A stretch of DNA of 64,000 nucleotides from Mesorhizobium muleiense (GCF_900099905.1 NZ_FNEE01000005.1:186001-250000), one strand, 5' to 3'. Positions 34,854-44,056 are shown, counted from the stretch's first letter. Translations and numbers: made by a program. The notes: generated by a model from the letters alone, not told the origin.

Positions 34854-36032
34854 ATGTCCGCTGCCATCGTTGTCGCCAGTGCGGCGCGCACGCCCGTCGG
34901 TTCCTTCAACGGCGCCTTCGCCGCCACGCCGGCGCATGAGCTTGGTGCCGTCGTCATCAAGGAGTTGCTGTCTCGTGCCGGTGTCGAGCCGGCGGAAGTC
35001 GACGAGGTCATCCTCGGCCAGGTGCTGACCGCGGCTCAGGGCCAGAACCCCGCCCGCCAGGCATCTATCGAAGCCGGCCTGCCAAAGGAAACCACCGCCT
35101 GGGGCCTCAACCAGGTTTGCGGCTCAGGTCTGCGCGCTGTTGCTCTCGGTATGCAGCAGATCGCGACAGGCGATGCCAAGGTGATCGTCGCCGGCGGGCA
35201 GGAATCGATGTCGCTGGCCCCGCACGCTCAACACCTGCGTGCCGGCGTCAAGATGGGCGACTACAAGATGATCGACATCATGATCAAGGATGGGCTGTGG
35301 GATGCCTTCAATGGCTACCACATGGGCAACACGGCCGAAAACGTCGCTCGCCAGTTCCAGATTACCCGCGAGGACCAGGACCAGCTCGCATTGGCCTCCC
35401 AGAACAAGGCAGAGGCCGCGCAGAAGGCCGGCAAATTCAAGGACGAGATCGTGGCCTTCACCGTCAAGGGCAAGAAGGGCGACACCATTGTCGACCAGGA
35501 CGAATATATCCGCCACGGCGCCACGATCGAGGCGATGACCAAGCTGAGACCGGCCTTCGACAAGGACGGCACGGTGACCGCCGCCAATGCCTCCGGCATC
35601 AATGACGGCGCCGCCGCGGTGCTGCTGATGACCGAAGCGGAAGCCGCAAAGCGTGGCATCACGCCGCTGGCGCGCATCGTGTCCTGGGCGACCGCGGGTG
35701 TCGATCCGCAGATCATGGGCACCGGGCCTATTCCCGCCTCGCGCAAGGCGCTGGCCAAGGCCGGCTGGTCGGTCGGCGATCTCGATCTGATCGAGGCCAA
35801 CGAAGCCTTCGCCGCCCAGGCCTGCGCCGTCAACAAGGACATGGGCTGGGATCCGTCGATCGTCAATGTCAATGGCGGTGCCATCGCCATCGGCCATCCG
35901 ATCGGCGCCTCCGGGGCCCGCATCTTCAACACGCTGGTTTACGAGATGCGCCGCAGAAGTGCCAGGAAAGGCCTTGCCACACTGTGCATCGGCGGCGGCA
36001 TGGGGGTCGCCATGTGCGTGGAAGCGCTGTGA
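34854..36032 (+). CDS. phaA: Acetyl-CoA acetyltransferase (beta-ketothiolase)
   Basis: Biosynthetic thiolase condensing two acetyl-CoA to acetoacetyl-CoA, first step of PHB synthesis. It has 392 residues; the start at 34854 follows GGAG. The acyl-enzyme cysteine is C89 in [17 protein letters not shown]; the C-terminal histidine is in [16 protein letters not shown] and the second cysteine in [12 protein letters not shown]. It is followed 122 bases later by phaB, the standard rhizobial phaAB order. Confidence 0.96.
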   Translation: MSAAIVVASAARTPVGSFNGAFAATPAHELGAVVIKELLSRAGVEPAEVDEVILGQVLTAAQGQNPARQASIEAGLPKETTAWGLNQVCGSGLRAVALGMQQIATGDAKVIVAGGQESMSLAPHAQHLRAGVKMGDYKMIDIMIKDGLWDAFNGYHMGNTAENVARQFQITREDQDQLALASQNKAEAAQKAGKFKDEIVAFTVKGKKGDTIVDQDEYIRHGATIEAMTKLRPAFDKDGTVTAANASGINDGAAAVLLMTEAEAAKRGITPLARIVSWATAGVDPQIMGTGPIPASRKALAKAGWSVGDLDLIEANEAFAAQACAVNKDMGWDPSIVNVNGGAIAIGHPIGASGARIFNTLVYEMRRRSARKGLATLCIGGGMGVAMCVEAL

Positions 36033-36154
36033 AGTCATCTGCAAAGCGCCGTCAAGACGGAGCGAGCAAGCCGTGAAACAGTCGGTGGCGAACAGGCTCC
36101 GCCGTTAGAGCGTTTCCGTTCGCCGCCCGCCGATCGAGAAAAAGGGAGGATATT

Positions 36155-36880
36155 ATGACAAAGGTAGCACTCGTCACCGGTGGGTCGCGCGGCATTGGCG
36201 CCGCGATCTCGATCGGCCTGAAAACCGCCGGCTATCAGGTCGCCGCGAACTACGCCGGCAATGACGAAGCGGCGCAGAAATTCAAGGCAGAGACCGGCAT
36301 CCCCGTCTACAAATGGTCGGTCGCCGACTACGATGCCTGCGCCGCCGGCATCAAGCAGGTCGAGGCCGATCTCGGCCCGGTTTCCGTTCTGGTCAACAAT
36401 GCCGGCATCACCCGCGACGCCATGTTCCACAAGATGACGCGCGAGCAGTGGAAAGAGGTCGTCGACACCAATCTTTCCGGCGTCTTCAACATGACGCACC
36501 CACTGTGGGTCGGCATGCGCGACCGCAAGTTCGGCCGCGTCATCACCATCTCCTCGATCAATGGCCAGAAAGGCCAGACCGGCCAGGTCAATTATTCGGC
36601 GTCGAAGGCCGGCGATATCGGCTTCACCAAGGCGCTCGCCCAGGAAGGGGCGCGGGTCGGCATCACCGTCAATGTCATCTGCCCCGGCTACATCGCCACC
36701 GAGATGGTCAGGGCGATGGACGAGAAGGTGCTCAATGAGCGCGTCATCCCGCAGATCCCGGTCGGCCGCCTCGGCGAGCCGGAAGAGATCGCACGCTGCG
36801 TCGTCTTCCTCGCGTCAGACGATGCCGGCTTCATCACCGGCTCGACCATTTCAGCCAATGGCGGCCAATATATCACCTGA
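36155..36880 (+). CDS. phaB: Acetoacetyl-CoA reductase
   Basis: NADPH-dependent reductase making (R)-3-hydroxybutyryl-CoA for PHB synthesis. It has 241 residues and follows GGGAGG. The cofactor motif is VTGGSRGIGAAISIGL (8-23), then NNAGITRDAMFHKMTREQW, a segment diagnostic of PhaB, the catalytic YSASKAGDIGF and INGQKGQTGQVN. The PHA synthase gene (phaC) is not in the window. It ends 87 bases from the convergent monooxygenase gene. Confidence 0.96.
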   Translation: MTKVALVTGGSRGIGAAISIGLKTAGYQVAANYAGNDEAAQKFKAETGIPVYKWSVADYDACAAGIKQVEADLGPVSVLVNNAGITRDAMFHKMTREQWKEVVDTNLSGVFNMTHPLWVGMRDRKFGRVITISSINGQKGQTGQVNYSASKAGDIGFTKALAQEGARVGITVNVICPGYIATEMVRAMDEKVLNERVIPQIPVGRLGEPEEIARCVVFLASDDAGFITGSTISANGGQYIT

Positions 36881-36967
36881 GGCGTCGGCCTGTTGCCGGT
36901 GACCGTTGCACGGGTCTAACCACCCACACGGCCGAGTTCGAGGCCGGGATCCGGATTATTCCGGCTG

Positions 36968-38221
36968 TCAGGCGACACGCTTCAGCCCTGGTTCGGCTGC
37001 CGGCTTGGTCTGGGCGGCGACTGGACCCGGCTGGCGCGAAGGTGGCGGCAGGCGGGCAAGCGACGCCCGGCTGAGGCCCGACAGTTTCAAGGCGATGCGA
37101 CGCTTCAGAAATGGAGTGAGGTTCAGCGCCGAAAGCACGAGATTGCGGACGAACCGCTTCACCGAATTGCGGGAAAGCGCCATCTCGGTCATCGTGCCCG
37201 CCAGTTCAAGCACCTCCTGGGCCGCCGGGCGGCGCAGCGTTTCGTAGAGGTCGAGCGCGGCTTCCGGGCGCACGCCGTTCACCACGTCGCCAAGCAACTG
37301 GCCAAGCACGACCGCGTCGATGATGCCGGTGTTCATGCCTTGCCCTCCCGCCGGGCTGTGCACGTGCGCGGCATCGCCGATAAGGAACAGCCGGTCCTTG
37401 CGGTACGAGCGGACCAGGCGGTGATGCACGCGAAAACGCGAGCTCCACGCCAGGTCGAGCACCCGGGTTCTTTTCTTGGTCGGACCACGGCTGTCGAGCA
37501 GCGCCTGGAGGTCGGTGACCGCGGGGTTTTCCGGTGCGTCATCCATTGTCGCGACGACCCGGTACGAACCGTCCGGGAGCGGCGCCACCACCACCAGCCC
37601 GGCCGGTGCAAAGAACAGCGACACTTCCGTCGGCCCAACCGGCCAGTCGAGACGAACATCGGCAAGTACGAACGAAGCGTCATAGGCGGCGCCGCCGAAC
37701 TCGATGCCGGTCGACCTGCGCACCAGGCTGTGCATGCCGTCGGCACCAACAACGTAGCGTGCCGATATCGGTCTCTCGCGGCCGTTCTCGATCACCGTCA
37801 CGCGTGCGCCGTCAGCGTCCTGAACGACTGCCTTGGCCTCGACCGAGCGATGAATCACGCCGCCCAGGGCTGCGATCCGTTCGGCGAACACCTGCTCGGT
37901 CAGGTTCTGAGGCAGCATCATCAGATAGGGATGCCTCCAAGGAAGCTTGCTGAAATCGAGCTTGAGCAGCGCCCGGTTGCGGTCGCGGATGGTGAAATTC
38001 TGCAGCTTCAGGGCAAACTCGCTCAGCCGCTGCGCGACGCCGAGACGCTCCAGCGTTTCCAGCGTCTGCGCGTGGATGACGCCAGCCCGCGAGGTCTGGA
38101 GGCCCTGCGCCAGTCTATCGATCAGGACATGATCGACACCGGCCTGGTGCAGCACGATGGACAGCGCCATGCCGGTCGGACCGGCGCCAACGATCAGGAC
38201 TTCCGTGGTTTCGGGCAACAT
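36968..38221 (-). CDS. FAD-dependent aromatic-ring type monooxygenase
   Basis: A PHBH-fold flavin monooxygenase of about 417 residues. The FAD motif is VLIVGAGPTGMALSIVLHQA at the N-terminus, the middle DG motif is VVGADGMHSLVRR, and the second FAD site is LFLIGDAAHVHSPAGGQGMN. Such enzymes hydroxylate phenolic compounds or inactivate antibiotics such as tetracyclines and rifamycins. The C-terminus (about 360-417) is basic and proline-rich. I chose the ATG at 38221, which GGAGAG precedes; the ATG at 38233 is also possible and would overlap the operator. Controlled by the divergent TetR at 38303. Confidence 0.88.
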   Translation of the reverse strand: MLPETTEVLIVGAGPTGMALSIVLHQAGVDHVLIDRLAQGLQTSRAGVIHAQTLETLERLGVAQRLSEFALKLQNFTIRDRNRALLKLDFSKLPWRHPYLMMLPQNLTEQVFAERIAALGGVIHRSVEAKAVVQDADGARVTVIENGRERPISARYVVGADGMHSLVRRSTGIEFGGAAYDASFVLADVRLDWPVGPTEVSLFFAPAGLVVVAPLPDGSYRVVATMDDAPENPAVTDLQALLDSRGPTKKRTRVLDLAWSSRFRVHHRLVRSYRKDRLFLIGDAAHVHSPAGGQGMNTGIIDAVVLGQLLGDVVNGVRPEAALDLYETLRRPAAQEVLELAGTMTEMALSRNSVKRFVRNLVLSALNLTPFLKRRIALKLSGLSRASLARLPPPSRQPGPVAAQTKPAAEPGLKRVA

Positions 38222-38236
38222 CTCTCTCTCCATTTA

Positions 38237-38290
38237 TCAACGATCGTTGACTTTCTAGGCGAAGCCATTGCATTTGTCAACGGCTGTTGG
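38237..38290. promoter_or_regulatory. TetR operators between monooxygenase and regulator
   Basis: A perfect 14-bp palindrome TCAACGATCGTTGA (38237-38250) lies next to the monooxygenase start; a weaker second copy TCAACGGCTGTTGG (38277-38290) lies next to the TetR start. Spacing is 40 bases, as in the twin operators at 33.3 kb. Confidence 0.65.
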
Positions 38291-38302
38291 CATAAGCATT
38301 TC

Positions 38303-38887
38303 ATGACCGAGAATCAGCCGAAAAAAACCGGCAAGTCGGACCGCACGCGCGCCAAAATCCTGGAGGCCGCGAAGCTCCTGTTCGCCGAGCACGGCTATGA
38401 AGGCGCCTCGATCCGTGACGTCGCGGCGCATGCCTCGATCGATCCGGCCATGGTGATCCGCTATTTCCGCAGCAAGGACGAACTGTTCGCCAGGGCGGCG
38501 GTCGTCGACCTGCAATTGCCAGCACTGCGGGTGATCGACCGAAACGCCATCGGCGAAACGCTGATCAGGCGTTTTCTTGAAGTCTGGGAGGGCCCGGCCA
38601 GCGGCCCTGGCATGGCAATTCTGCTGCGTTCGGCGACGTCGAACGAATTCGCCGCGGAAAAATTGCGCGACGTATTTGGCAACCAGGTGAGGCCGGTGAT
38701 TGCGGCGGTCGCTGACCCCGCCGATGCGGGTCGACGGGCCGGGCTCGTTTCGAGCCAGTTGCTGGGTCTGGCGATGTGCCGATACCTGCTGCGGCTTCCG
38801 CCCGTCGTCGCCCTGTCGCACGACGAAATTGTCCAGAACGTCGGCCCTACTTTGCAGCGCTATGCCGTGGGAGAGGATGCGCCTTGA
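38303..38887 (+). CDS. TetR-family regulator of the FAD monooxygenase
   Basis: A 194-residue TetR regulator starting at 38303 (MTENQPKKTGKSDRTRAKIL). The helix-turn-helix is at about 15-60 (EGASIRDVAAHASIDPAMVI, RYFRSKDELF); the C-terminal part resembles the TetR_C domain of the AefR/Rv3050-like group. It is divergent from the monooxygenase with two operators between. The inducer is unknown, presumably an aromatic compound or antibiotic acted on by the monooxygenase. Confidence 0.88.
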   Translation: MTENQPKKTGKSDRTRAKILEAAKLLFAEHGYEGASIRDVAAHASIDPAMVIRYFRSKDELFARAAVVDLQLPALRVIDRNAIGETLIRRFLEVWEGPASGPGMAILLRSATSNEFAAEKLRDVFGNQVRPVIAAVADPADAGRRAGLVSSQLLGLAMCRYLLRLPPVVALSHDEIVQNVGPTLQRYAVGEDAP

Positions 38888-39576
38888 ACAAGCCGGGCTG
38901 GCATTCTGGTCCTCGTGCAGCGACTGCGCCGACCAACGGACGTGACGCCGATTTGTGCCGAAGCGGCACGCAAAAATTAACGGCGGCCGTGCAGCCTGTG
39001 CAAAACCCTGTTAACGGCGTGTGGATAACAGGTGGAAAACCTGTTCACGACACAACATATTGGGGTGAACAAACCGGGAAACATGCGCCAGCGCCGATTC
39101 GTAGCCGTTTCGTTCCGGCTTTGAGCGCACCGTTAACGACAAAGGCTGAAAACATCCCCAAATGGTTAAGGCGCGTTAGGAAAGAATTAATAATTTCAGT
39201 ATGTTGGATGACGCCCGCCGACCTGCGTCGATCGTTCAGCGGCAAAGGTTAACGGCGACGTCAGCCCTGCATGAAACGGGCCAGTTCGGCGATTCAGCAT
39301 GTGGTGAGACTCGCCGGCGAAAAATCCAGATGTAGCCGTGAACAAAACCTGAATCTGCGCGAGTCAGCGATTCGTAGCCGATTCGTTCCAGACTCGTTCC
39401 AACTGTTAAATCGGAACGGCGGAACGGCATGTCGACGCCGACGGAAGGCTTCGAGCTGCCATCGGAATATTCTGCTTTCGCTTCACGCCCAAAATCCCTA
39501 TGTGTCGGCTGTCACCCGCGCCACCACGGGGCGTGCTCCCGACAACGCGAGGCAGAGAGCCTTAATTTCCAGGTCG
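38888..39576. other. 689-base non-coding region upstream of the helicase
   Basis: No convincing gene. It holds three copies of TTAACGGCG (38977, 39011, 39249), a sequence identical to the DnaA-box consensus on the minus strand (TGTGGATAA, 39020-39028), an inverted repeat AACAGGT/ACCTGTT directly after it (39027-39045), and a 22-base direct repeat with one mismatch (39095-39116 and 39368-39389, containing GATTCGTAGCCG). Local A+T content is higher than in the flanks. It may be a long leader or control region of the helicase gene. A frame from 39271 joins the helicase but has no protein-like character. Confidence 0.6.
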
Positions 39577-42500
39577 ATGAACATCCAGCCGAAACACACT
39601 GAGCCACTGATCCTGTCAGGCCGCGACGTGACCGCTGTGCTCGGGCCAACCAACACCGGCAAGACCCATCTCGCCATCGAGCGCATGGTGGCGCATGAAA
39701 GCGGCATTATCGGCCTGCCGCTCAGGCTGCTCGCCCGCGAGGTCTACTCGCGCGTCTGCGAAAAAGTCGGCGCTCACAAGGTGGCCCTCATCACCGGTGA
39801 GGAGAAGATCCAGCCCGACGGCGCCAGATATTCGGTCTGCACCGTGGAAGCCATGCCGCGCGAGACCGACGCCGCCTTCGTTGCCGTCGACGAGGTCCAA
39901 CTGGCCGGCGACCTCGAGCGCGGCCACATCTTCACCGACCGCATCCTGCATCTGCGCGGCCGCCAGGAGACGCTGCTGCTCGGCGCAGCGACCATGCACG
40001 GCATCCTCCAGCGTCTGCTGAAGGGGGTGTCGGTGGTGACGCGGCCACGGCTGTCGCATCTTGCCTATGCCGGCTCCAAGAAGCTGACCCGCCTGCCGCG
40101 ACGTACGGCGATCGTCGCCTTCTCCGCCGACGAGGTCTATGCCATCGCCGAACTGATCCGCCGCCAGCAGGGCGGTGCGGCAGTCGTGCTCGGCGCGCTA
40201 TCGCCGCGCACCCGCAACGCGCAGGTGGAGCTGTTCCAGTCGGGTGATGTCGATTATCTGATTGCCACCGATGCGATTGGCATGGGCCTCAACCTCGATC
40301 TCGATCACGTCGCCTTCGCCCAGAACCGCAAGTTCGACGGCTACCAGTATCGCAACCTGACGGCGGCCGAGCTCGGCCAGATCGCCGGCCGCGCCGGCCG
40401 CCACTTGCGCGACGGAACTTTTGGCGTCACCGGCCAGGTCGATCCACTGGACGAGGAACTGGTCAAGAAGATCGAAGCGCATGATTTCGACCCGGTGAAG
40501 GTGCTGCAATGGCGCACCGCGCGTTTCGATTTCGCCAACCTCGACGCGCTGAAGCGCTCGATCGAGACCAACGCGCCGGTTGAAGGCCTGACGCGCGCGC
40601 TGCCGGCGGTCGATGCGCAGGCGCTCGAACATCTGTCCCGCGACGAGGACATCCGGGCGCTTGCCACCGACGCCAGGCGCGTGGCGCTGTTGTGGGAGGC
40701 CTGCGCCCTTCCCGATTACAGGAAGATCGCGCCGGCTCAGCATGCCGACCTGATCGCCTCGATCTACATGGACCTTGCCAGGCATGGCCATGTCGATGAG
40801 AATTACATGGCCGAGCAGGTGCGCCGCGCCGACACCACCGAGGGCGACATCGACACGCTGTCGCACCGGATCGCCCAGATCCGCACCTGGACTTTCGTTT
40901 CCAACCGGCCCGGCTGGCTGGCCGATCAGGCACACTGGCAGGAAAAGACGCGCGAAATCGAAGACAGATTGTCGGATGCGCTGCATGAGCGGTTGACGAA
41001 ACGCTTCGTAGACCGCAGGACTTCCGTCCTCATGCGGCGCCTTAGAGAAAATACCATGCCTGAAGCCGAAATCAGTCCAACCGGAACCGTCCTTGTCGAA
41101 GGCCATCATGTCGGCGAGTTGCAGGGGTTCCGCTTCACCGCGGACCAAAGCGCCGGCGGCGAGGACGCCAAGGCGGTGCGCACAGCAGCCCAGAAGGCGC
41201 TTGCAGCCGAATTCGAGGCGCGGGCCGAACGCTTCGGCGCCTCGGCCAACGGCGACATCGCGCTCGGCTCCGATGGCACGCTGCGCTGGATCGGCGCGCC
41301 AATCGGCACGCTGGTCGCAGGCGACGAGCCGTTGAAGCCGCGCCTGGTGCTGCTGGCCGACGAGCAGCTCACCGGTCCCGCCCGCGACAAGGTCGCGGCG
41401 CGCGCCGAGCGCTTCGTCAATTTCCAGATCGAGTCGCTGCTGAAGCCGCTGGTCGACCTCAAGAACGCCGAGCAGATCACCGGCATCGGCCGCGGCATCG
41501 CCTTCCAGCTCGTCGAGAATTTCGGCCTCATCAACCGCCGCGACATCGCCGAGGAGATGAAGTCGCTCGACCAGGAGGGCCGCGCCGCCCTGCGCCGGCT
41601 CGGCGTGCGCTTCGGCGCCTACCACGTCTTCGTGCCGGCGCTGATCAAGCCGGCTCCGGCCGGACTGGTGACGCTGTTGTGGGCGCTGCAGAACGACGGC
41701 AAGGACAAGCCTGGCTTTGGCGACGTGGTTCACGCGCTGGCCTCCGGCCGCACCTCGGTGGTCATCGATCCCACCTTCGACAAGACCTTCTACAAGCTGG
41801 CCGGCTACCGCAATCTCGGCCGTCGCGCGGTGCGCGTCGACATCCTCGAACGGCTGGCCGACCTGATCCGGCCAGCAACCAACTGGAAGCCGGGCCTCGG
41901 CCAGCGCCCTGATGGCGCCTATGATGGTCAGTCCTTCATGGTGACGCCGCCGATGATGTCGATCCTCGGCGCCACGGCCGACGACATGGAAGAGATTCTG
42001 AAAGGCCTCGGCTACCGGGCCGAGCCGAAGCCGGCTGTCGAGGTGAAGGCACGGCTCGAGGCACAGGACAATGCCGCGCGCGAAGCCGCCGCGGCCAAGC
42101 AGGCGGCGGAAGAACAAGCCGAACAGGCCAAGGCAGCTGAAGCCGCGATTGCCGACGCAGCCGCCGAGGCGCCGGCCGACAGTTCTGAGCCGGATGCAGT
42201 GGCAGAAGCCACGGCGGAGGCTCTCGCGGAACCCGCTGCCGAAGCGGAACCTGTCGCAGAAGCTCAGCTGCAAACTCCGCCTGAGGTCACGGTAGAGGCA
42301 CTGCCTGCAGCTGAAGCCGCAGCTCGAGAGGCAGCGCCCGAAACCGCCGAGGTTGAGGTCGCACAGGCGGAGCCGGCTTCCGAAGCCTCGCCCGCAACGG
42401 CAGCAGTCTCGGCCGAACCTGCCGCGGCGGCGGAAGCCGCCACCGGCGAGGCTGCTCCAGAGGCCGAGAAAGAGGCCGAAGAACCAAAACCCATCCTGTT

Positions 42501-42963
42501 GTGGCGGCAGGGCCGCTTCGACCAGCGCCCACGCCACCGCCACCACGACAACCGGCCCCGTGACAGGGACAATCGCCCGCGCAGCGGACAAGCCGCGCGC
42601 GATGGCCGCAGCAACGCGCCGGCAGAGGCCGGGCAGCAGGCCGGCGCTCCAGGCGACCGGCCCGCCCGTGAAGGACGCCGCGACGGCGACGGCGCCGGCA
42701 AGCCGCGCTTCGACCGCAGCAAGTTCAAGCCCAAGCCCCAGGGCGAGCCAGGCGAACGGCGCGACGGCAAGCCGCAGGGCGAACGTCCCGATCGTCGCGA
42801 AGGCCGGCCCGACTGGAAAGGCGGCAGGCCGGACGGCAAGGGTGGCGCGCCTGGTGGAAAGCCCGCGTTCCAGCCGAAGCCTCGCGAGGAGCGTCCGGTG
42901 CGCTTCGACCCGGATTCCCCCTTCGCCAAGCTCGCCGCGTTGCGCGACCACCTGAAGAAGTAA
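39577..42963 (+). CDS. SUV3-like DEAD/DEAH-box helicase with low-complexity tail
   Basis: An 1128-residue superfamily 2 helicase of the type found in most Alphaproteobacteria and related to mitochondrial SUV3 RNA helicases. Walker A is GPTNTGKT (23-30), motif II is DEVQ (105-108), motif VI is QIAGRAGR (268-275). The region to about 820 is the conserved core. From about 828 to 968 the tail is Ala/Glu-rich with coiled-coil character, and from about 975 to the end it is Arg/Gly/Asp/Pro-rich, like RNA-binding scaffold tails. The start at 39577 matches where homology-like sequence begins (RDVTAVLGPTNTGKT). An S4 RNA-binding protein follows 14 bases later, which supports an RNA-related role. Confidence 0.88.
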   Translation: MNIQPKHTEPLILSGRDVTAVLGPTNTGKTHLAIERMVAHESGIIGLPLRLLAREVYSRVCEKVGAHKVALITGEEKIQPDGARYSVCTVEAMPRETDAAFVAVDEVQLAGDLERGHIFTDRILHLRGRQETLLLGAATMHGILQRLLKGVSVVTRPRLSHLAYAGSKKLTRLPRRTAIVAFSADEVYAIAELIRRQQGGAAVVLGALSPRTRNAQVELFQSGDVDYLIATDAIGMGLNLDLDHVAFAQNRKFDGYQYRNLTAAELGQIAGRAGRHLRDGTFGVTGQVDPLDEELVKKIEAHDFDPVKVLQWRTARFDFANLDALKRSIETNAPVEGLTRALPAVDAQALEHLSRDEDIRALATDARRVALLWEACALPDYRKIAPAQHADLIASIYMDLARHGHVDENYMAEQVRRADTTEGDIDTLSHRIAQIRTWTFVSNRPGWLADQAHWQEKTREIEDRLSDALHERLTKRFVDRRTSVLMRRLRENTMPEAEISPTGTVLVEGHHVGELQGFRFTADQSAGGEDAKAVRTAAQKALAAEFEARAERFGASANGDIALGSDGTLRWIGAPIGTLVAGDEPLKPRLVLLADEQLTGPARDKVAARAERFVNFQIESLLKPLVDLKNAEQITGIGRGIAFQLVENFGLINRRDIAEEMKSLDQEGRAALRRLGVRFGAYHVFVPALIKPAPAGLVTLLWALQNDGKDKPGFGDVVHALASGRTSVVIDPTFDKTFYKLAGYRNLGRRAVRVDILERLADLIRPATNWKPGLGQRPDGAYDGQSFMVTPPMMSILGATADDMEEILKGLGYRAEPKPAVEVKARLEAQDNAAREAAAAKQAAEEQAEQAKAAEAAIADAAAEAPADSSEPDAVAEATAEALAEPAAEAEPVAEAQLQTPPEVTVEALPAAEAAAREAAPETAEVEVAQAEPASEASPATAAVSAEPAAAAEAATGEAAPEAEKEAEEPKPILLWRQGRFDQRPRHRHHDNRPRDRDNRPRSGQAARDGRSNAPAEAGQQAGAPGDRPAREGRRDGDGAGKPRFDRSKFKPKPQGEPGERRDGKPQGERPDRREGRPDWKGGRPDGKGGAPGGKPAFQPKPREERPVRFDPDSPFAKLAALRDHLKK

Positions 42964-42977
42964 GTTCGTTCGCTCCG

Positions 42978-43364
42978 ATGGTCACTGATGCCCGCCAGCG
43001 CATCGACAAATGGCTGTTCTTTTCGCGTGCGGTGAAATCGCGCTCGCTGGCGGCGAAGCTGGTGGTGGCCGGACGCGTTCGCATCAATCGCGACAAAGCA
43101 GCGCAGGCCTCCGATCTGGTCCGCGCCGGCGACGTCCTGACCATCACTCTCGAGCGGCGCATCTTCGTCTGGAAGGTGCTCGGCACCGGCAGCCGGCGCG
43201 GTCCCGCCGAGGAAGCGCGCTTGCTCTACGAGGATATTTCGCCGCCGCCGGCACCAAAGGGCGAGGCCGTTGCCGATGCGATTCCCGCACTGCGTGATGC
43301 CGGCAGCGGCCGCCCGACCAAGAAGGAACGCCGGGAGACCGACCGGTTGTTCGGCGACGACTGA
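42978..43364 (+). CDS. S4-domain RNA-binding protein (HslR/Hsp15 type)
   Basis: A 128-residue S4-domain protein like Hsp15 (HslR), which in Escherichia coli binds stalled 50S subunits carrying nascent chains. The S4 motif fills residues 7-55 (RIDKWLFFSRAVKSRSLAAK, LVVAGRVRINRDKAAQAS, DLVRAGDVLTI). The tail is basic (GRPTKKERRETDRLFGDD). It follows the helicase gene by 14 bases and is probably co-transcribed. Two RIME-like repeats and fdxA follow. Confidence 0.9.
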   Translation: MVTDARQRIDKWLFFSRAVKSRSLAAKLVVAGRVRINRDKAAQASDLVRAGDVLTITLERRIFVWKVLGTGSRRGPAEEARLLYEDISPPPAPKGEAVADAIPALRDAGSGRPTKKERRETDRLFGDD

Positions 43365-43483
43365 CGCATAACCGGCTTTCGTCGCATCGCCGGCTGGAAA
43401 TCCATTCCGGAAACACCGGCATCACACGCAATGGCCGCCCTTGCAAGCTGCGGGCAAAGACGTTACCTCACCAAGAAAGCCTA

Positions 43484-43586
43484 CCGCATCGGCCCGAAAA
43501 TCGATATCGATTTTCCAAGCGCACGATGCGTGGTTTCAAAGTGTTACAGCGTACCTTGTGCGTCCGATTGGACGCCACGTCGCCCT
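43484..43586 (+). repeat. RIME-like mosaic palindromic repeat, copy 5
   Basis: CCGCATCGGCCC, the first palindrome GAAAATCGATATCGATTTTC (43497-43516), linker GCACGATGCGTGGTTTCAAA, then ACAGCGTACCTTGTGCGTCC-GATT-GGACGCC. It lies 30 bases before the fdxA start, in the presumed fdxA leader. Confidence 0.85.
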
Positions 43587-43615
43587 GATAAAAGGGGACG
43601 TCCCGGAGCCGACCG

Positions 43616-43954
43616 ATGACCTATGTCGTGACCGATAATTGCATAAAATGCAAATACATGGACTGCATCGAGGTCTGTCCGGTCGACTGTTTTTATGAGG
43701 GCGAGAACATGCTCGTCATTCATCCCGACGAGTGCATCGACTGTGGCGTCTGCGAACCGGAATGCCCGGCCGACGCGATCAAGCCGGACACCGAGCCAGG
43801 GCTCGACAAATGGCTGCAGATCAACACCGAGTACGCCGATAAATGGCCCAATATCACCGCCAAGAAGGAGCCTCCGGCCGACGCCAAATCCTTCGATGGC
43901 GAGGCCGGCAAGTTCGAAAAATATTTTTCCCCCGAGCCCGGCCAGGGCGACTAG
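43616..43954 (+). CDS. fdxA: 7Fe ferredoxin FdxA
   Basis: A 112-residue 7Fe-8S ferredoxin, a low-potential electron carrier in the cytoplasm. The N-terminal half carries both clusters: C9, C12/C17, C21 and C25 region ([19 protein letters not shown]) and C40, C43, C46, C50 ([12 protein letters not shown]). The C-terminal half ([20 protein letters not shown]) matches the FdxA family of Alphaproteobacteria. It is flanked on both sides by RIME-like repeats (43484-43586 and 43963-44056) and followed by carD, a conserved neighbourhood in the order. Confidence 0.96.
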   Translation: MTYVVTDNCIKCKYMDCIEVCPVDCFYEGENMLVIHPDECIDCGVCEPECPADAIKPDTEPGLDKWLQINTEYADKWPNITAKKEPPADAKSFDGEAGKFEKYFSPEPGQGD

Positions 43955-43962
43955 CGCTCGAC

Positions 43963-44056
43963 CGCGAAAATCGAAATCGATTTTCGGAAGGACCATGCGC
44001 CAGATCAAAGTGTCACATCGTCCTTGCGCGTCCAAAACGGGCGCGTGGCACCGTAA
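43963..44056 (+). repeat. RIME-like mosaic palindromic repeat, copy 6
   Basis: First palindrome GAAAATCGAAATCGATTTTC (43966-43985), linker GACCATGCGCCAGATCAAAG, then TCGTCCTTGCGCGTCC-AAAAC-GGGCGCGTGGCACCGTAA. It begins 8 bases after the fdxA stop, opposite copy 5, and could end the fdxA transcript. Confidence 0.85.

Noticed and set aside
38888..39250. A replication origin
   Set aside because: There is only one exact DnaA box and no neighbouring origin-type genes such as hemE, parAB or repABC. The site is reported as a finding instead.
39271..39576. 102-residue N-terminal extension of the helicase
   Set aside because: It has no protein-like composition, overlaps the repeat-rich spacer, and the helicase homology begins at the ATG at 39577.
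40198..42951. A 917-codon open frame antisense to the helicase gene
   Set aside because: High GC content leaves long open frames opposite real genes. The helicase on the other strand has clear motifs and this frame shows none.
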